The notes below the pieces were generated by a model. That model was not told the origin of the DNA and made no database searches. It saw nothing but the letters and a program-made list of their open reading frames with translations. DNA of 64,000 nucleotides from Ideonella sp. GTDB lineage: Bacteria; Pseudomonadota; Gammaproteobacteria; Burkholderiales; Burkholderiaceae_C. The position numbers and the translations under genes were made by a program. Numbering within the stretch: the stretch's first letter is position 1; every line of letters starts with the position of its first letter. This document shows, in pieces, positions 26,820 to 35,618 of this stretch. Where the stretch lies: positions 310,001 to 374,000 of the forward strand of contig JABTUY010000005.1 in assembly GCA_015075165.1 (NCBI GenBank), written 5' to 3'.

Positions 26820-28967
26820 ATGGAAGTGCAATTCACGGCGGAAGTCGAGCGCCTGCGGCAAGGCGCCGGGTCCACGTTTCACGGCGAGGGCATCCTCGCC
26901 GTCACGAAGGCGCTGCTGCAGTCGGGCGTGGCCTACATCGGCGGCTACCAGGGCGCACCGGTGTCGCACCTGCTCGACGTGATGGTGCAGGCGCGGCCCT
27001 ACCTCGACGAGCTCGGCGTGCATGTGGAGGCGTGCTCCAACGAGGCGAGCGCCGCGGCGATGCTCGGCGCGTCGATCCACTACCCGCTGCGCGGCGCGGT
27101 GACGTGGAAGTCGATCGTCGGCACCAACGTGGCCAGCGACGCGCTGTCGAACCTGTCGTCGCCCGGCGTCACCGGCGGCGCGCTGATCGTCGTCGGCGAA
27201 GACTACGGCGAGGGCGCCTCGGTGATCCAGGAGCGCACGCATGCATTCGCGCTGAAGAGCACGATGCTGCTGATCGACCCGCGGCCCGAGCTCGGGCAGA
27301 TGGTCGATCTGGTGGAGCACGCGTTCGCGATGTCCGAGGCGTCGAACATGCCGGCGATCCTCGAGCTGCGCATTCGCGCCTGCCACGTGCGCGGCAGCTT
27401 CGAGTGCAAGGACAACGTCGCGCCGAAGCTGTCGACCCGCGCGCTGCGCGAGGAGCCGGCGCCGTTCGACTACGCGCGGCTGGCGCACCCACCGGTCACC
27501 TTCCGCCACGAGAAGTTGAAGGGCGAAGAGCGCATTCCGGCCGCGCGCCGCTACATCGCCGAGCACCGGCTGAACGAGCACTGGCCGGGCACGCACGGCG
27601 ACCTCGGGCTGATCGTGCAGGGCGGCCTGGCCAACGCGCTGGTCGGCGCGCTGCAGCGCTTCGGCCTGGCCGATGCGTTCGGCGGCGTCGAGATCCCGAC
27701 CTTGGTGCTCAACGTCACCTACCCGTTGGTGCCCGAAGAACTGGCCGAGTTCTGCGCCGGCAAGCGCGCGGTGCTGCTGCTCGAAGAAGGCCAACCCGAG
27801 TTCATCGAGCAGGAGCTGGCCACGCTGCTGCGCCGTCGCGACCTGCAGACGCCGCTGCACGGCAAGGACATGCTGCCCGCCGCCGGCGAGCTCGGTGTCG
27901 AGGTGATGGCGCAGGGGCTGCTGCAGTTCGTGCAGCGCTACCTGCCGCAGCACCCGGTGCAGGCCGTGCAGGAGTGGCTCGGCGGCAACCGCACGCGGCG
28001 CGAAGCAGCGGCCCAATTGCTGGCCGCGCCGCTGCCGCCGCGGCCGCCGGGCTTCTGCATCGGCTGCCCCGAGCGGCCGGTGTTCGCGGCGCTGAAGCTG
28101 GCGCAGCAGCAGGTGGGCCGGGTGCACGTGGCCGCCGACATCGGCTGCCACTCGTTCGGCACCTTCGAGCCGTTCGGCTTCGGCCACTCGATCCTCGGCT
28201 ACGGCATGAGCCTGGCCAGCCGCGCCGGCGTGTCGCCGGTGATGGCGCGGCGCACGCTGGCCATCGTCGGCGACGGCGGCTTCTGGCACAACGGGCTGCT
28301 CACCGGCGTGCAGAGCGCGCTGTTCAACGGCGACGACGCCGTGCTGTTGATCTTCAAGAACGGCTACACCTCGGCCACCGGTACGCAGGAGATCATCTCC
28401 ACGCCCGACGAGGCGATCAAGGCCGCCGCCGTCGACCCGCGCGCGAGCCTGGTCGACCAGAACACCACGATCGAGCGCACGCTGGCGGGCCTGGGCGTGC
28501 AGTGGCTGCGCAAGGTGTATACGTACGAGGTCGACCATGTGCGCCGCACGCTGGTCGACGCGCTGACCAGCGACTTCAACGGCCTGAAGGTGATCGTCGC
28601 CGAGGGCGAATGCCAGCTCGAGCGCCAGCGCCGGCTGCGCCCGTGGATTACCGGCATGCTCAAGCGCGGCGAGCGCGTGGTGCGCACCAAGTACGGCGTC
28701 GACGAAGACGTCTGCAACGGCGACCACGCCTGCATCCGGCTGTCGGGCTGCCCCACGCTGACGCTGAGAGACAACCCCGACCCGCTGAAGCCCGACCCGG
28801 TGGCCACCGTGATCGACGGCTGCGTCGGCTGCGGCCTGTGCGGCGCGAACGCGCACGCGGCCACGCTGTGCCCGAGCTTCTACCGCGCCGACGTGGTGGT
28901 CAACCCGCGCTGGCACGAGCGGCTGCTGGCCGGCGTGCGCGGCGCCGTGCGTCGAGCCTTGATATGA
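26820..28967 (+). CDS. iorA: Indolepyruvate ferredoxin oxidoreductase, alpha subunit (IorA-like)
   Basis: A 715-residue thiamine-diphosphate oxidoreductase that decarboxylates aryl 2-oxo acids to aryl-acetyl-CoA with electrons passed to ferredoxin. The pyrimidine-binding domain is N-terminal (GAPVSHLLDVM, VEACSNEASAAAMLGAS); the TPP motif starts IVGDGGFWHNGLLTG and ends near LLIFKNGYTSATG. The C-terminus has iron-sulfur motifs: CNGDHACIRLSGCP and CVGCGLCGANAHAATLCP, the latter giving a CxxCxxC plus CP set. It is followed by the IorB-like subunit after a 133-bp repeat-bearing gap. The family usually serves aromatic amino-acid catabolism. Confidence 0.88.
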   Translation: MEVQFTAEVERLRQGAGSTFHGEGILAVTKALLQSGVAYIGGYQGAPVSHLLDVMVQARPYLDELGVHVEACSNEASAAAMLGASIHYPLRGAVTWKSIVGTNVASDALSNLSSPGVTGGALIVVGEDYGEGASVIQERTHAFALKSTMLLIDPRPELGQMVDLVEHAFAMSEASNMPAILELRIRACHVRGSFECKDNVAPKLSTRALREEPAPFDYARLAHPPVTFRHEKLKGEERIPAARRYIAEHRLNEHWPGTHGDLGLIVQGGLANALVGALQRFGLADAFGGVEIPTLVLNVTYPLVPEELAEFCAGKRAVLLLEEGQPEFIEQELATLLRRRDLQTPLHGKDMLPAAGELGVEVMAQGLLQFVQRYLPQHPVQAVQEWLGGNRTRREAAAQLLAAPLPPRPPGFCIGCPERPVFAALKLAQQQVGRVHVAADIGCHSFGTFEPFGFGHSILGYGMSLASRAGVSPVMARRTLAIVGDGGFWHNGLLTGVQSALFNGDDAVLLIFKNGYTSATGTQEIISTPDEAIKAAAVDPRASLVDQNTTIERTLAGLGVQWLRKVYTYEVDHVRRTLVDALTSDFNGLKVIVAEGECQLERQRRLRPWITGMLKRGERVVRTKYGVDEDVCNGDHACIRLSGCPTLTLRDNPDPLKPDPVATVIDGCVGCGLCGANAHAATLCPSFYRADVVVNPRWHERLLAGVRGAVRRALI

Positions 28968-29100
28968 ACCACCCCGAAGCGCCTTCGGCGCCTCCCCTCG
29001 AGGGGCGCCGCCAGCGGCCCGGCAAAGCCGGTTCCGCGGCGGCTCTCGGTTGTGCACGATCGTGCGCCGGCCTGTGCGCTGGCACTGCGGAGCGAGTGAG
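28968..29100. repeat. Dispersed palindromic intergenic repeat, copy A (between iorA and iorB)
   Basis: The gap holds three hairpins in a row: GCGCC-TTC-GGCGC (28979-28991), the perfect palindrome CCCCTCGAGGGG (28994-29005), and CCGGC-AAA-GCCGG within 29014-29038. The last 25 bases match 60705-60729 at 22 positions, in the same order after a C-run/G-run palindrome. The loop changes AAA to GAA while the stem is kept, as expected for a structured repeat. Confidence 0.65.
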
Positions 29101-30717
29101 ATGAGCGTCCAGAGTCCGATCACGCTGCTGGTGTGCGCGCTCGGCGGCGAGGGCGGCGGCGTGCTCGCCGAGTGGCTGGTCGAGGTGGCCACGCGCGCCG
29201 GCTATCCGGTGCAGAGCACGTCGATTCCCGGCGTCGCGCAGCGCACCGGCGCCACCACCTACTACCTGGAGTTCTTTGCGCAGCCGACGTCGACGCTCGG
29301 CGGCCGGCGTCCGGTGTTCGGCCTGGTGCCGGTGGCCGGTGGCCTCGACGCGCTGGTGTGCTCCGAGCTGCTGGAGGCCGCGCGCCAGGTCACGCTGGGC
29401 CTGGCCGATGCGCAGCGCACGCAGGTGATCACGTCGAGCGCGCGCACGCTGACCACCGCCGAGCGCATGGTGCTCGGCGACGGCCGCGTCGATGCTGCGC
29501 AGCTGCTGGCACTGATCGGCGCGCACAGCCGCGAGCTGCAGGTGCTCGATTTCAACGCCATGGCTCGTGAGGCCGGCACCGTGATGAGCGCGGTGCTGTT
29601 CGGCGCCATCGCCGCCAGCGGCCTGCTGCCGTACGAGCGCGCGCACTACGAGGCGGTGATCGCCGCCAGCGGCCGCGGCGCCGACGCCAGCCGGCGCGGC
29701 TTCGATGCCGCGTTTGCCGGCGTTGCCGCGGCGCGCGCGCGCGGCCGGCAGGTGGGTTCGTATGTCGAGCATGTGGTGGGCGCCGCGGCGCCGGCGCCGG
29801 CCGCCGCACCGGCGGTGCCGCCGGCGCTGCCGGCCGACGTGGCCGCGGCGTACCCGCCGTCGGCCCACGCGATGATCGCGCTCGGGCTGGCGCGCGTGCG
29901 CGAGTACCAGGGCGACGCCTACGCCGCGCTGTACCTGCAGCGGCTGGCGCGCGTGCGCGATGCCGAACGCGCGGCCGATCCGCAGGCGGCGCAGAGTTTC
30001 GCCACGCTGCGCGAGGCGGCGCGCTGGCTCGCGCTGTGGATGTGCTTCGACGACATCGTGCGCGTGGCCGGGCTCAAGCTTGCCGGCACGCGCCTCGCGC
30101 GCGTGCGCCGCGAGGTCGCCGCCGGTGCCCACGATGTCGTGAAGGTGTACGACTACTTCAAGCCCGGCGTGCCCGAGTTCGCCGGCCTGCTGCCCGCCGC
30201 CTGGGGCCAGGCGCTGCTGCGCTGGGACGCGCGCCGCCGCGCGCGTGGCCTCGAGCCGTGGGCGTTGCCGCTGCACCTGCCGACGCACACGGTGTTCGGC
30301 ATGGTGATGCTGAAGCTGCTGTCGTCGCTGCGCTGGCTGCGCCGGCGCGGTCAGCGCTGGGCCGACGAGCAGGCGCTGATCGAGCGCTGGCTCGACGCGG
30401 CGGTGCGCGGCTGCGCGCTCGACTGGCGGCTCGGCCATGAGATCGTGCTGTGCGGCCGCCTGATCAAGGGCTACGGCGGCACGCAACAGCGTGGCCGCGA
30501 CAACCTGGTGCACATCATCGACCAGCTGGCCGAGAAGACGCCGTTCGCCAGCACCGCCACGCGCGCCGACGCGGTCGCGCAGGCGCGCCGCGCCGCGCTG
30601 GCCGACGAGGGCGGCAAGGCGCTCGGTCTGGCGCTGGCACAGCACGGTGCGGCGCCGTTGCCGGTGCGCGAGGTGCCGATCCGCTTCGTGCGCAAGGCGA
30701 ACAAGCCCACGGCCTGA
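29101..30717 (+). CDS. iorB: Indolepyruvate oxidoreductase beta-like subunit with C-terminal DUF6537-type region
   Basis: A 538-residue protein. The N-terminal about 200 residues are the gamma/beta pyruvate-ferredoxin-oxidoreductase domain: LLVCALGGEGGGVLAEWL and STSIPGVAQRTGATTYYLEF. The C-terminal part (about 250-538) is the helical extension found in long IorB proteins (YQGDAYAALYLQRLARV, HDVVKVYDYFKPGVPEF, LCGRLIKGYGGTQQRG). It pairs with the IorA-like subunit to act on aryl pyruvates. The ATG at 29101 gives the typical short lead-in. The 133-bp gap to iorA contains a palindromic repeat, which may affect the ratio of the two subunits. Confidence 0.83.
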   Translation: MSVQSPITLLVCALGGEGGGVLAEWLVEVATRAGYPVQSTSIPGVAQRTGATTYYLEFFAQPTSTLGGRRPVFGLVPVAGGLDALVCSELLEAARQVTLGLADAQRTQVITSSARTLTTAERMVLGDGRVDAAQLLALIGAHSRELQVLDFNAMAREAGTVMSAVLFGAIAASGLLPYERAHYEAVIAASGRGADASRRGFDAAFAGVAAARARGRQVGSYVEHVVGAAAPAPAAAPAVPPALPADVAAAYPPSAHAMIALGLARVREYQGDAYAALYLQRLARVRDAERAADPQAAQSFATLREAARWLALWMCFDDIVRVAGLKLAGTRLARVRREVAAGAHDVVKVYDYFKPGVPEFAGLLPAAWGQALLRWDARRRARGLEPWALPLHLPTHTVFGMVMLKLLSSLRWLRRRGQRWADEQALIERWLDAAVRGCALDWRLGHEIVLCGRLIKGYGGTQQRGRDNLVHIIDQLAEKTPFASTATRADAVAQARRAALADEGGKALGLALAQHGAAPLPVREVPIRFVRKANKPTA

Positions 30718-30769
30718 GCGCCGCGGTGCCGTTCGAAGCGCCGGCCCATCGAACGAAGGAGGTCCCCCA

Positions 30770-30982
30770 ATGCCCTACGTGAACATCAAGATCACCCGCG
30801 AAGGCGCCACGCGCGAGCAGAAGGCCGAGCTGATCCGCGGCGTCACCGACCTACTGGTGCGCGTGCTGAACAAGAACCCGGCGACCACGATGGTGGTGAT
30901 CGACGAGGTCGAGCTCGATCACTGGGGCATCAGCGGCGAGAGCGTGGCGGTGCTGCGCGAGCGGGCGAAGCACAAGCCCTGA
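30770..30982 (+). CDS. 4-Oxalocrotonate tautomerase-family protein
   Basis: A 70-residue tautomerase. After Met removal the protein starts with Pro1 (MPYVNIKITREGAT), the catalytic base of the family; REQKAELIRGVTDLL and TTMVVIDEVELDHWGISG complete the fold. It probably works as a hexamer on keto-enol substrates such as arylpyruvates or 2-hydroxymuconate. A full AAGGAGGT ribosome site lies upstream, the best in the window. It follows iorB by 52 bp and is likely in the same operon, where ketonising aryl pyruvate enols would make sense; that link is inference. Confidence 0.85.
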   Translation: MPYVNIKITREGATREQKAELIRGVTDLLVRVLNKNPATTMVVIDEVELDHWGISGESVAVLRERAKHKP

Positions 30983-31037
30983 GGCGGGGCTGCAGGGCTG
31001 CAGCGTGGTTGGCCTCGCGAGATCGCTCGAACGTGAT

Positions 31038-31421
31038 TCACCGCAGGCGTTCGGCGCCCGCATGCTTGGCCAGGGCCTTGTCGAAGGTTCCCAAGGGCAG
31101 ATGGCCTGCCTTGCGTGCGATCTCGAGAACCATGAAGTCGGAGAAGCCGACGGTGGATCGAGAGCGGAACTGGTTCAGCGCCGCGGCCACCACGTCGGCA
31201 TCCTGCAGTGTGAGTTGCTTGTGGTTGAGGAGCATCTCGACGGCAGTGGCAATCTGCGCGGCAGATCGCTGGTAGACGGCATCGAGCACCCACAGGGTTT
31301 CGGTCAACACCAGGTGGGACACCCATGCGCCCTTGGCGATGAACTCTTCCGCTGCGCGCGCCTGATCAGGATCGTCGCGGGCGATCAGCCGCACCAGCAG
31401 ATTGGTGTCAACGGCGCGCAT
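31038..31421 (-). CDS. vapC: VapC-type PIN-domain toxin
   Basis: A 127-residue PIN-domain RNase with the full acidic set: D5 (MRAVDTNLLVRL), E41 (VLTETLWVL), D95 (GFSDFMVLE) and D114 (GTFDKALAKHAG). VapC toxins cut initiator tRNA or rRNA. It overlaps the antitoxin gene by 14 bases, so expression is tightly coupled. It is convergent with the tautomerase operon. The gene looks intact, in contrast to the damaged VapC at 57780-58074. Confidence 0.88.
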   Translation of the reverse strand: MRAVDTNLLVRLIARDDPDQARAAEEFIAKGAWVSHLVLTETLWVLDAVYQRSAAQIATAVEMLLNHKQLTLQDADVVAAALNQFRSRSTVGFSDFMVLEIARKAGHLPLGTFDKALAKHAGAERLR

Positions 31422-31671
31422 GGCGCTTGCGGATGTGCTTGCGGATCCCTTCCTTCACATCAGCCGGCTGCTTCGCCAGGCGCATCGCGCTCCCGAACAG
31501 GGCACCGTGGAGGTCGGCCGAGCTGAACTGGCCGGCTCGGCGTACGACCACCTGATCATCCTGCTGATCCCACTCCAGAACGGAACCCGGTCCGACGCCG
31601 AGCGTCTTGCGGACTTCGGCCGGGACCGAGATCTGGCCCTGAGCGGTAACTTTGGATTGGGCGATCGGCAT
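31408..31671 (-). CDS. vapB: VapB/AbrB-family antitoxin
   Basis: An 87-residue antitoxin with an N-terminal swapped-hairpin (AbrB/MazE) DNA-binding domain: SKVTAQGQISVPAEVRKTLGV and GSVLEWDQQDDQVVVRR. The C-terminal part (LHGALFGSAMRLAKQPADVKEG) would bind VapC. The inverted repeat CATTACC-AC-GGTAATG lies seven bases before the ATG, placing the operator where it would overlap the transcript start. No Shine-Dalgarno sequence is visible, so a leaderless or very short-leader mRNA is possible. Confidence 0.87.
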   Translation of the reverse strand: MPIAQSKVTAQGQISVPAEVRKTLGVGPGSVLEWDQQDDQVVVRRAGQFSSADLHGALFGSAMRLAKQPADVKEGIRKHIRKRHARR

Positions 31672-31678
31672 ATCGAGA

Positions 31679-31694
31679 CATTACCACGGTAATG
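31679..31694. promoter_or_regulatory. Inverted repeat operator candidate for VapBC
   Basis: CATTACC-AC-GGTAATG is a perfect 7-2-7 inverted repeat directly before the vapB start. It stands out as AT-rich in a very GC-rich region. Antitoxins with AbrB folds bind such palindromes to repress their own operon. Confidence 0.55.
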
Positions 31695-31732
31695 GTATTG
31701 CGGCAACCGCCGAGGCCGATCGCCGCTCGTTC

Positions 31733-33025
31733 TCAGCCGCGAAACCGATCGCGCAGCCCGTTCCAGCAACTGGCGTAGTTGGCGTCGAGCGCGCCGCCGC
31801 TCATCGCGAACGCGGTGGGCACGAAGCGCCAGCGGCTCTCGAACATGAACGCCAGCGTGTGGTCGAGCTTGTGCGGTGCGAGCGTGGCGGTGCTGGCGCG
31901 CTCGAACGCCTCGGCGTCGGGGCCGTGCGGCACCATGCTGTTGTGCAGGCTGGCGCCGCCGGGCTTGAAGCCCTCGGGCTTGGCGTCGTACTGGCCGTAG
32001 ACCAGGCCCATGAACTCGCTCATCACGTTGCGGTGGTACCAGGGTGGACGGAAGGTATCTTCGCCCACCATCCAGCGCGGCGGGAAGATCACGAAGTCGG
32101 CGTTGGCGGTGCCCGCGGTGTCCGACGGCGACGTCAGCACGGTGAAGATGCTCGGGTCCGGGTGGTCGAAGCTGACGGTGCCGATGGTCATGAAGCGCGC
32201 GGTGTCGTACTTCTGCGGCGCGAGGTTGCCGTGCCAGGCCACCACGTTGAACGGCGTGGCAGGTTGTGTGTTGCGCCACAGCCTGCCGCCGAACTTGCGG
32301 ATCACCTCGACGGGGCCGTGCGCTTCCTCGAACGCCGCCACCGGCGCGAGGAAGTCGCGTGCGTTGGCCAGACCGTTGGAGCCGATCGGGCCCAGCTCGG
32401 GCAGGCGGAAGAAGGCACCGTAGTTCTCGCACACGTAGCCGCGCGACGGTCCGTCGGGCAAGCCGACGCGAAACGCCAGGCCGCGCGGCAGCAGCGCGAC
32501 CTCGCCGGGCGCGATGTCGAGGCGGCCGAGTTCGGTGGTGAGTTGCAGGCGGCCCTGCTGCGGCACGAACAGCATCTCGCCATCGGCGTTGACGAAGGCG
32601 CGGCCGCTCATCGAGCGGTTGGCGGTGTAGACCAGCGCGGCCACGCCGGACTGCGCCTGCACGTCGCCGTTGGCGACGACGGTGCGCACGCCGTCGACGA
32701 AATCGAGCGGCGCGTCGGGAATCGGAAACGGCTGCCAGCGCAGCGGGTCGGGCGGCGTGTCGACGCCGCCGGCGGCGCCGCTGGTCCACAGCGGCTGCGC
32801 GTACGGCGCGTACGCGCCGCTCACCACCGACGGTTGCCGCCGGTACATCCAGGTGCGGCGGTTGAGCGCGCGCGGCGCGGTGAACGCGGTGCCCGACAGC
32901 AGCTCGGCATACAGACCGTGCGGCGCCCGCTGCGGGCTGTTGCGGCCCTGCGGCAGCGCGCCGGCCACCGCCTCGGTGGCGAACTCGTTGCCGAAGCCGC
33001 TCTGGTAGTGCAGCGTCTCGCTCAT
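31733..33025 (-). CDS. hmgA: Homogentisate 1,2-dioxygenase
   Basis: A 430-residue Fe(II) ring-cleavage dioxygenase that opens homogentisate to maleylacetoacetate in tyrosine and phenylacetate-type catabolism. The start [13 protein letters not shown] is diagnostic. Iron ligands are H331 and E337 ([14 protein letters not shown]) and H367 (NSMVPHGPD), matching H335/E341/H371 of the human enzyme. AGGAGA precedes the ATG at 33025. It is the last gene of a cluster with a DUF2783 protein, a flavin hydroxylase, a VOC protein and a metallo-hydrolase. The next pathway genes, maleylacetoacetate isomerase and fumarylacetoacetase, are not in the window. Confidence 0.96.
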   Translation of the reverse strand: MSETLHYQSGFGNEFATEAVAGALPQGRNSPQRAPHGLYAELLSGTAFTAPRALNRRTWMYRRQPSVVSGAYAPYAQPLWTSGAAGGVDTPPDPLRWQPFPIPDAPLDFVDGVRTVVANGDVQAQSGVAALVYTANRSMSGRAFVNADGEMLFVPQQGRLQLTTELGRLDIAPGEVALLPRGLAFRVGLPDGPSRGYVCENYGAFFRLPELGPIGSNGLANARDFLAPVAAFEEAHGPVEVIRKFGGRLWRNTQPATPFNVVAWHGNLAPQKYDTARFMTIGTVSFDHPDPSIFTVLTSPSDTAGTANADFVIFPPRWMVGEDTFRPPWYHRNVMSEFMGLVYGQYDAKPEGFKPGGASLHNSMVPHGPDAEAFERASTATLAPHKLDHTLAFMFESRWRFVPTAFAMSGGALDANYASCWNGLRDRFRG

Positions 33026-33089
33026 CGTGTCTCCTGGGGCCTGCTGCTTCGTTGTTTGGTCGGCGCTCGTGCTGGAGACCGCGCGCGCT

Positions 33090-33359
33090 TCAGGCGGCGC
33101 CCGGTGGCGTGGCCGCATCGGGCGCCGCCGAGTCGAGGCCGGCGCGCGCGGCGGCCATCGCCTCGCGCAGCACGCGCAGGTCGCCGATGTGGTTGGCCAG
33201 CAGCAGCACGAGCCGCGCGTTGAGCAGCCGGCTGGCGTCGTCGCCCAGGCCGCGGTGCGTCTCGATCAGCGCGTCGTAGAAGTCGTCGCCCGGGGTGAAC
33301 GCGTGCAGCGTGCGCACACCGGGCGTGTGGAAGTTGGGTTGCGTGTTCAGCAGGGCCAT
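33090..33359 (-). CDS. Small DUF2783-type protein, possible flavin-hydroxylase partner
   Basis: An 89-residue protein with conserved [15 protein letters not shown] and [22 protein letters not shown], which I recognise as the DUF2783 family. It lies between the flavin hydroxylase (14 bp away) and hmgA (64 bp). In Pseudomonas putida U, 3-hydroxyphenylacetate 6-hydroxylase needs a small second component (MhaB) beside the flavoprotein MhaA, with homogentisate as product; the order here fits that scheme, but identity with MhaB is inference. The Ala/Pro-rich tail ([10 protein letters not shown]) is probably disordered. Confidence 0.7.
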   Translation of the reverse strand: MALLNTQPNFHTPGVRTLHAFTPGDDFYDALIETHRGLGDDASRLLNARLVLLLANHIGDLRVLREAMAAARAGLDSAAPDAATPPGAA

Positions 33360-33373
33360 CGTCGCGGCTCGCT

Positions 33374-35050
33374 TCAGTGGGGGTTGCAGGTCGCCCGCGC
33401 CAGCGCGGCGCGCACCGCGGCGGCGTCGAACACGCGCCAGCGCGCGGCCACGTGCTGGTCTGGGCGCAGCAGGTAGGCGGTGCCGGGCAGCGCATCGAAG
33501 CGGCGCGCGGCGATGCCGCGCACGTCGGTCACATGAGTGACGCCGGCGGGCGCGCCGCCTTCGTGCGCGCTGACCAGCAGCGTGTGCACCGGCACCGGCG
33601 CGGCGGCGAGTGCGCGCAGCGCGTCGAGCGTGGCTGCGGGCAATGCGTGGGCATCGGGCACGAACAGCATCAGCACGAAGCGGCCGCCGGTGTGGCGCAG
33701 CAGCCAGCTGTCGTGGCTGTGGTGGTGCACCGGCGCATCGGCCATCGGCGCGCCGGGCTGCATCGTGCCGTCGAAGGCATCGGCATCGGGCGTGTTGAGT
33801 GGCGAGCTGGTCAGGTGCGCCGGCACCGACAGCCGGCCCGAGTTGACCAGCGCACGCGCGAACGCGTGCTCGCGCGCCAGCGTCAGCACCGCGTTGCGCA
33901 GGTCGTGCGAGGCCTGGCTCTTCGGCGTCATGAAGTCGGTGGAGCGCGTGGAGTTCAGGATGTTCTCGTCGGCCGCCGCGACGCGCTCGTCGCTGTAGCT
34001 GTCGAGCAGCGCCTCGGGGGCGAGGCCGTCGAGCACCAGCTTGAGCTTCCACACCAGATTGTCGGTGTCCTGGATGCCCGAGTTGGCACCGCGCGCGCCG
34101 AACGGCGACACCTGGTGTGCGGCATCGCCGGCGAACAGTACGCGGCCGTGGCGGAAGCGCTGCATGCGCCGGCACTGGAACGTGTAGACGCTGACCCATT
34201 CGAGATCGAACTCGCGCTGCGGCCCCAACATCGCGCGGATGCGCGGCGTCACGCGCTCGGGCTTCTTCTCTTCTTCGGGGTCGGCATCCCAGCCGAGCTG
34301 GAAGTCGATGCGCCAGACGCCGGCGGCCTGGCGGTGCAGCAGCACACTCTGGCCGCGGTGGAACGGTGGGTCGAACCAGAACCAGCGCTCGGCCGGGAAA
34401 TCGGCCTTCATCACCACGTCGGCGATCAGGAAGCGGTCTTGGAACACCTTGCCGTCGATGTCGAGGCCGAGCATGCGACGGATCGGGCTGCGCGCGCCGT
34501 CGGCCACCACCAGCCAATCAGTGTGCAGCGCGTAGCGGCCGTCGGCGGTTTCGACCTCGAGGCGTGCGCCGTCGGCGCGCTGCGTCACCGCGACGACCTT
34601 GCTCTTCCAGCGCAGCTCGATCGCGGGCAGCGCCATCGCGCGCTCGACCAGGTACTGCTCCAGGTAGTACTGCTGCAGGTTGACCATGCCGGGGCGGCAG
34701 TGGTCGGCCTCGGGCGAGAGGTTGAACTGGAACACCTCGTGGTCGCCGTAGAACGTACGGCCCACGTTCCAGGTGGCGCCCTTGGCCACCACGGCGTCGC
34801 CGCAGCCGAGGCGGTCGAGGATCTCGAGCGTGCGCTTGGCGTAGCACAGCCCGCGCGAGCCGACGCTGACGGTGTCGTCGTCGTCGATCAGCAGCACGCG
34901 CTGGCCGTGCTGCGCGAGGTCGATCGCCGCGGCCAGGCCGATCGGGCCGGCGCCGACCACCACCACCGGGTGGCGCGCCACGGTGCCGGGCTGGTCGAGC
35001 TCGGCCGGGCGGCGGTAGGCGTAGCGCGGGTAGGTGTAGGTGCTGAGCAT
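33374..35050 (-). CDS. FAD-dependent aromatic hydroxylase (MhpA/MhaA-like)
   Basis: A 558-residue class A flavoprotein monooxygenase. The FAD-binding GxGxxG motif is VVVGAGPIGLAAAIDLA, the DG motif is WLVVADGARSPIRRMLG, and the GD motif is RVLFAGDAAHQVSPFGARG. The C-terminal about 110 residues resemble the thioredoxin-like domain of phenol-type hydroxylases. These enzymes add one oxygen to a phenolic ring using NAD(P)H. Beside a small DUF2783 protein and hmgA, the likely product is homogentisate, for example from 3-hydroxyphenylacetate. The ATG at 35050 lies two bases after the VOC stop, inside a 16-bp palindrome. Confidence 0.82.
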   Translation of the reverse strand: MLSTYTYPRYAYRRPAELDQPGTVARHPVVVVGAGPIGLAAAIDLAQHGQRVLLIDDDDTVSVGSRGLCYAKRTLEILDRLGCGDAVVAKGATWNVGRTFYGDHEVFQFNLSPEADHCRPGMVNLQQYYLEQYLVERAMALPAIELRWKSKVVAVTQRADGARLEVETADGRYALHTDWLVVADGARSPIRRMLGLDIDGKVFQDRFLIADVVMKADFPAERWFWFDPPFHRGQSVLLHRQAAGVWRIDFQLGWDADPEEEKKPERVTPRIRAMLGPQREFDLEWVSVYTFQCRRMQRFRHGRVLFAGDAAHQVSPFGARGANSGIQDTDNLVWKLKLVLDGLAPEALLDSYSDERVAAADENILNSTRSTDFMTPKSQASHDLRNAVLTLAREHAFARALVNSGRLSVPAHLTSSPLNTPDADAFDGTMQPGAPMADAPVHHHSHDSWLLRHTGGRFVLMLFVPDAHALPAATLDALRALAAAPVPVHTLLVSAHEGGAPAGVTHVTDVRGIAARRFDALPGTAYLLRPDQHVAARWRVFDAAAVRAALARATCNPH

Positions 35051-35057
35051 GCTCAGC
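35042..35057. repeat. Perfect 16-bp palindrome across a gene junction
   Basis: GCTGAGCATGCTCAGC spans the VOC stop codon and the flavin-hydroxylase start codon. In RNA it could fold into a small hairpin holding the start codon, which would make translation of the second gene depend on ribosomes finishing the first. It may equally be a chance product of short junction sequences. Confidence 0.4.
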
Positions 35058-35595
35058 GGCTGCCGGCGAGTTCCTTCTCGTGCATCCACGCCGCGTGGCG
35101 CGGTGCGCGCTTGGTGCGCGCCCATTCGTCGAGCATGTCCCACTTCACCGCGTCGAGCTTGGCGTTCATCTCGGGCGTGGCGGTGTCCACCGCCAGTTCG
35201 AGCCGGTGGCCGTTGGGGTCGAAGAAGTAGATCGACTGGAAGATCGTGTGGTCGGTCGGCCCGATCACCGGGATGCCGGCGGCCTCGAGCCGCGCCTTGG
35301 TCGACGTGAGGTCGTCGAGCGAGCCCACCTTGAACGCGATGTGCTGCACCCACGGCGGCGTGTTGCCGTCGCGGCCCATCGGCGGCGAGTGGGGGATCTC
35401 GAAGAACGCCAGCACGTTGCCGTTGCCGGCGTCCATGAAGATGTGCATGTACGGGTCGGCCTCGTGGGTCGAGGGTACGCGGTCTTCGGCGATCGCCAGC
35501 ACGAACTCCATGCCCAGGTGCTCGCGGTACCACTGCACGGTGGCCTTGGCGTCGTGGCAGCGGTAGGCCACATGGTGGATGCGTTGGATCTTCAT
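35053..35595 (-). CDS. VOC-family (glyoxalase/extradiol dioxygenase-like) protein
   Basis: A 180-residue vicinal-oxygen-chelate protein: MKIQRIHHVAYRCHDA at the start, PWVQHIAFKVGSLDDL in the middle and FFDPNGHRLELAV at the end, giving two beta-alpha-beta-beta-beta modules with metal-binding His/Glu positions. The extra C-terminal 35 residues (KWDMLDEWARTKRAPRHAAW) are unusual for short VOC proteins. It could be a ring-cleaving dioxygenase, isomerase or glutathione-dependent lyase. It lies 23 bp after the metallo-hydrolase and two bases before the flavin hydroxylase, clearly in one operon. Confidence 0.83.
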   Translation of the reverse strand: MKIQRIHHVAYRCHDAKATVQWYREHLGMEFVLAIAEDRVPSTHEADPYMHIFMDAGNGNVLAFFEIPHSPPMGRDGNTPPWVQHIAFKVGSLDDLTSTKARLEAAGIPVIGPTDHTIFQSIYFFDPNGHRLELAVDTATPEMNAKLDAVKWDMLDEWARTKRAPRHAAWMHEKELAGSR

Positions 35596-35618
35596 CGCGG
35601 AGCCTTTCGAGTGAACGG

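Noticed and set aside
26268-29192. 974-codon minus-strand frame over opgH and iorA
   Set aside because: Both plus-strand genes have clear catalytic motifs; this frame is a low-complexity mirror.
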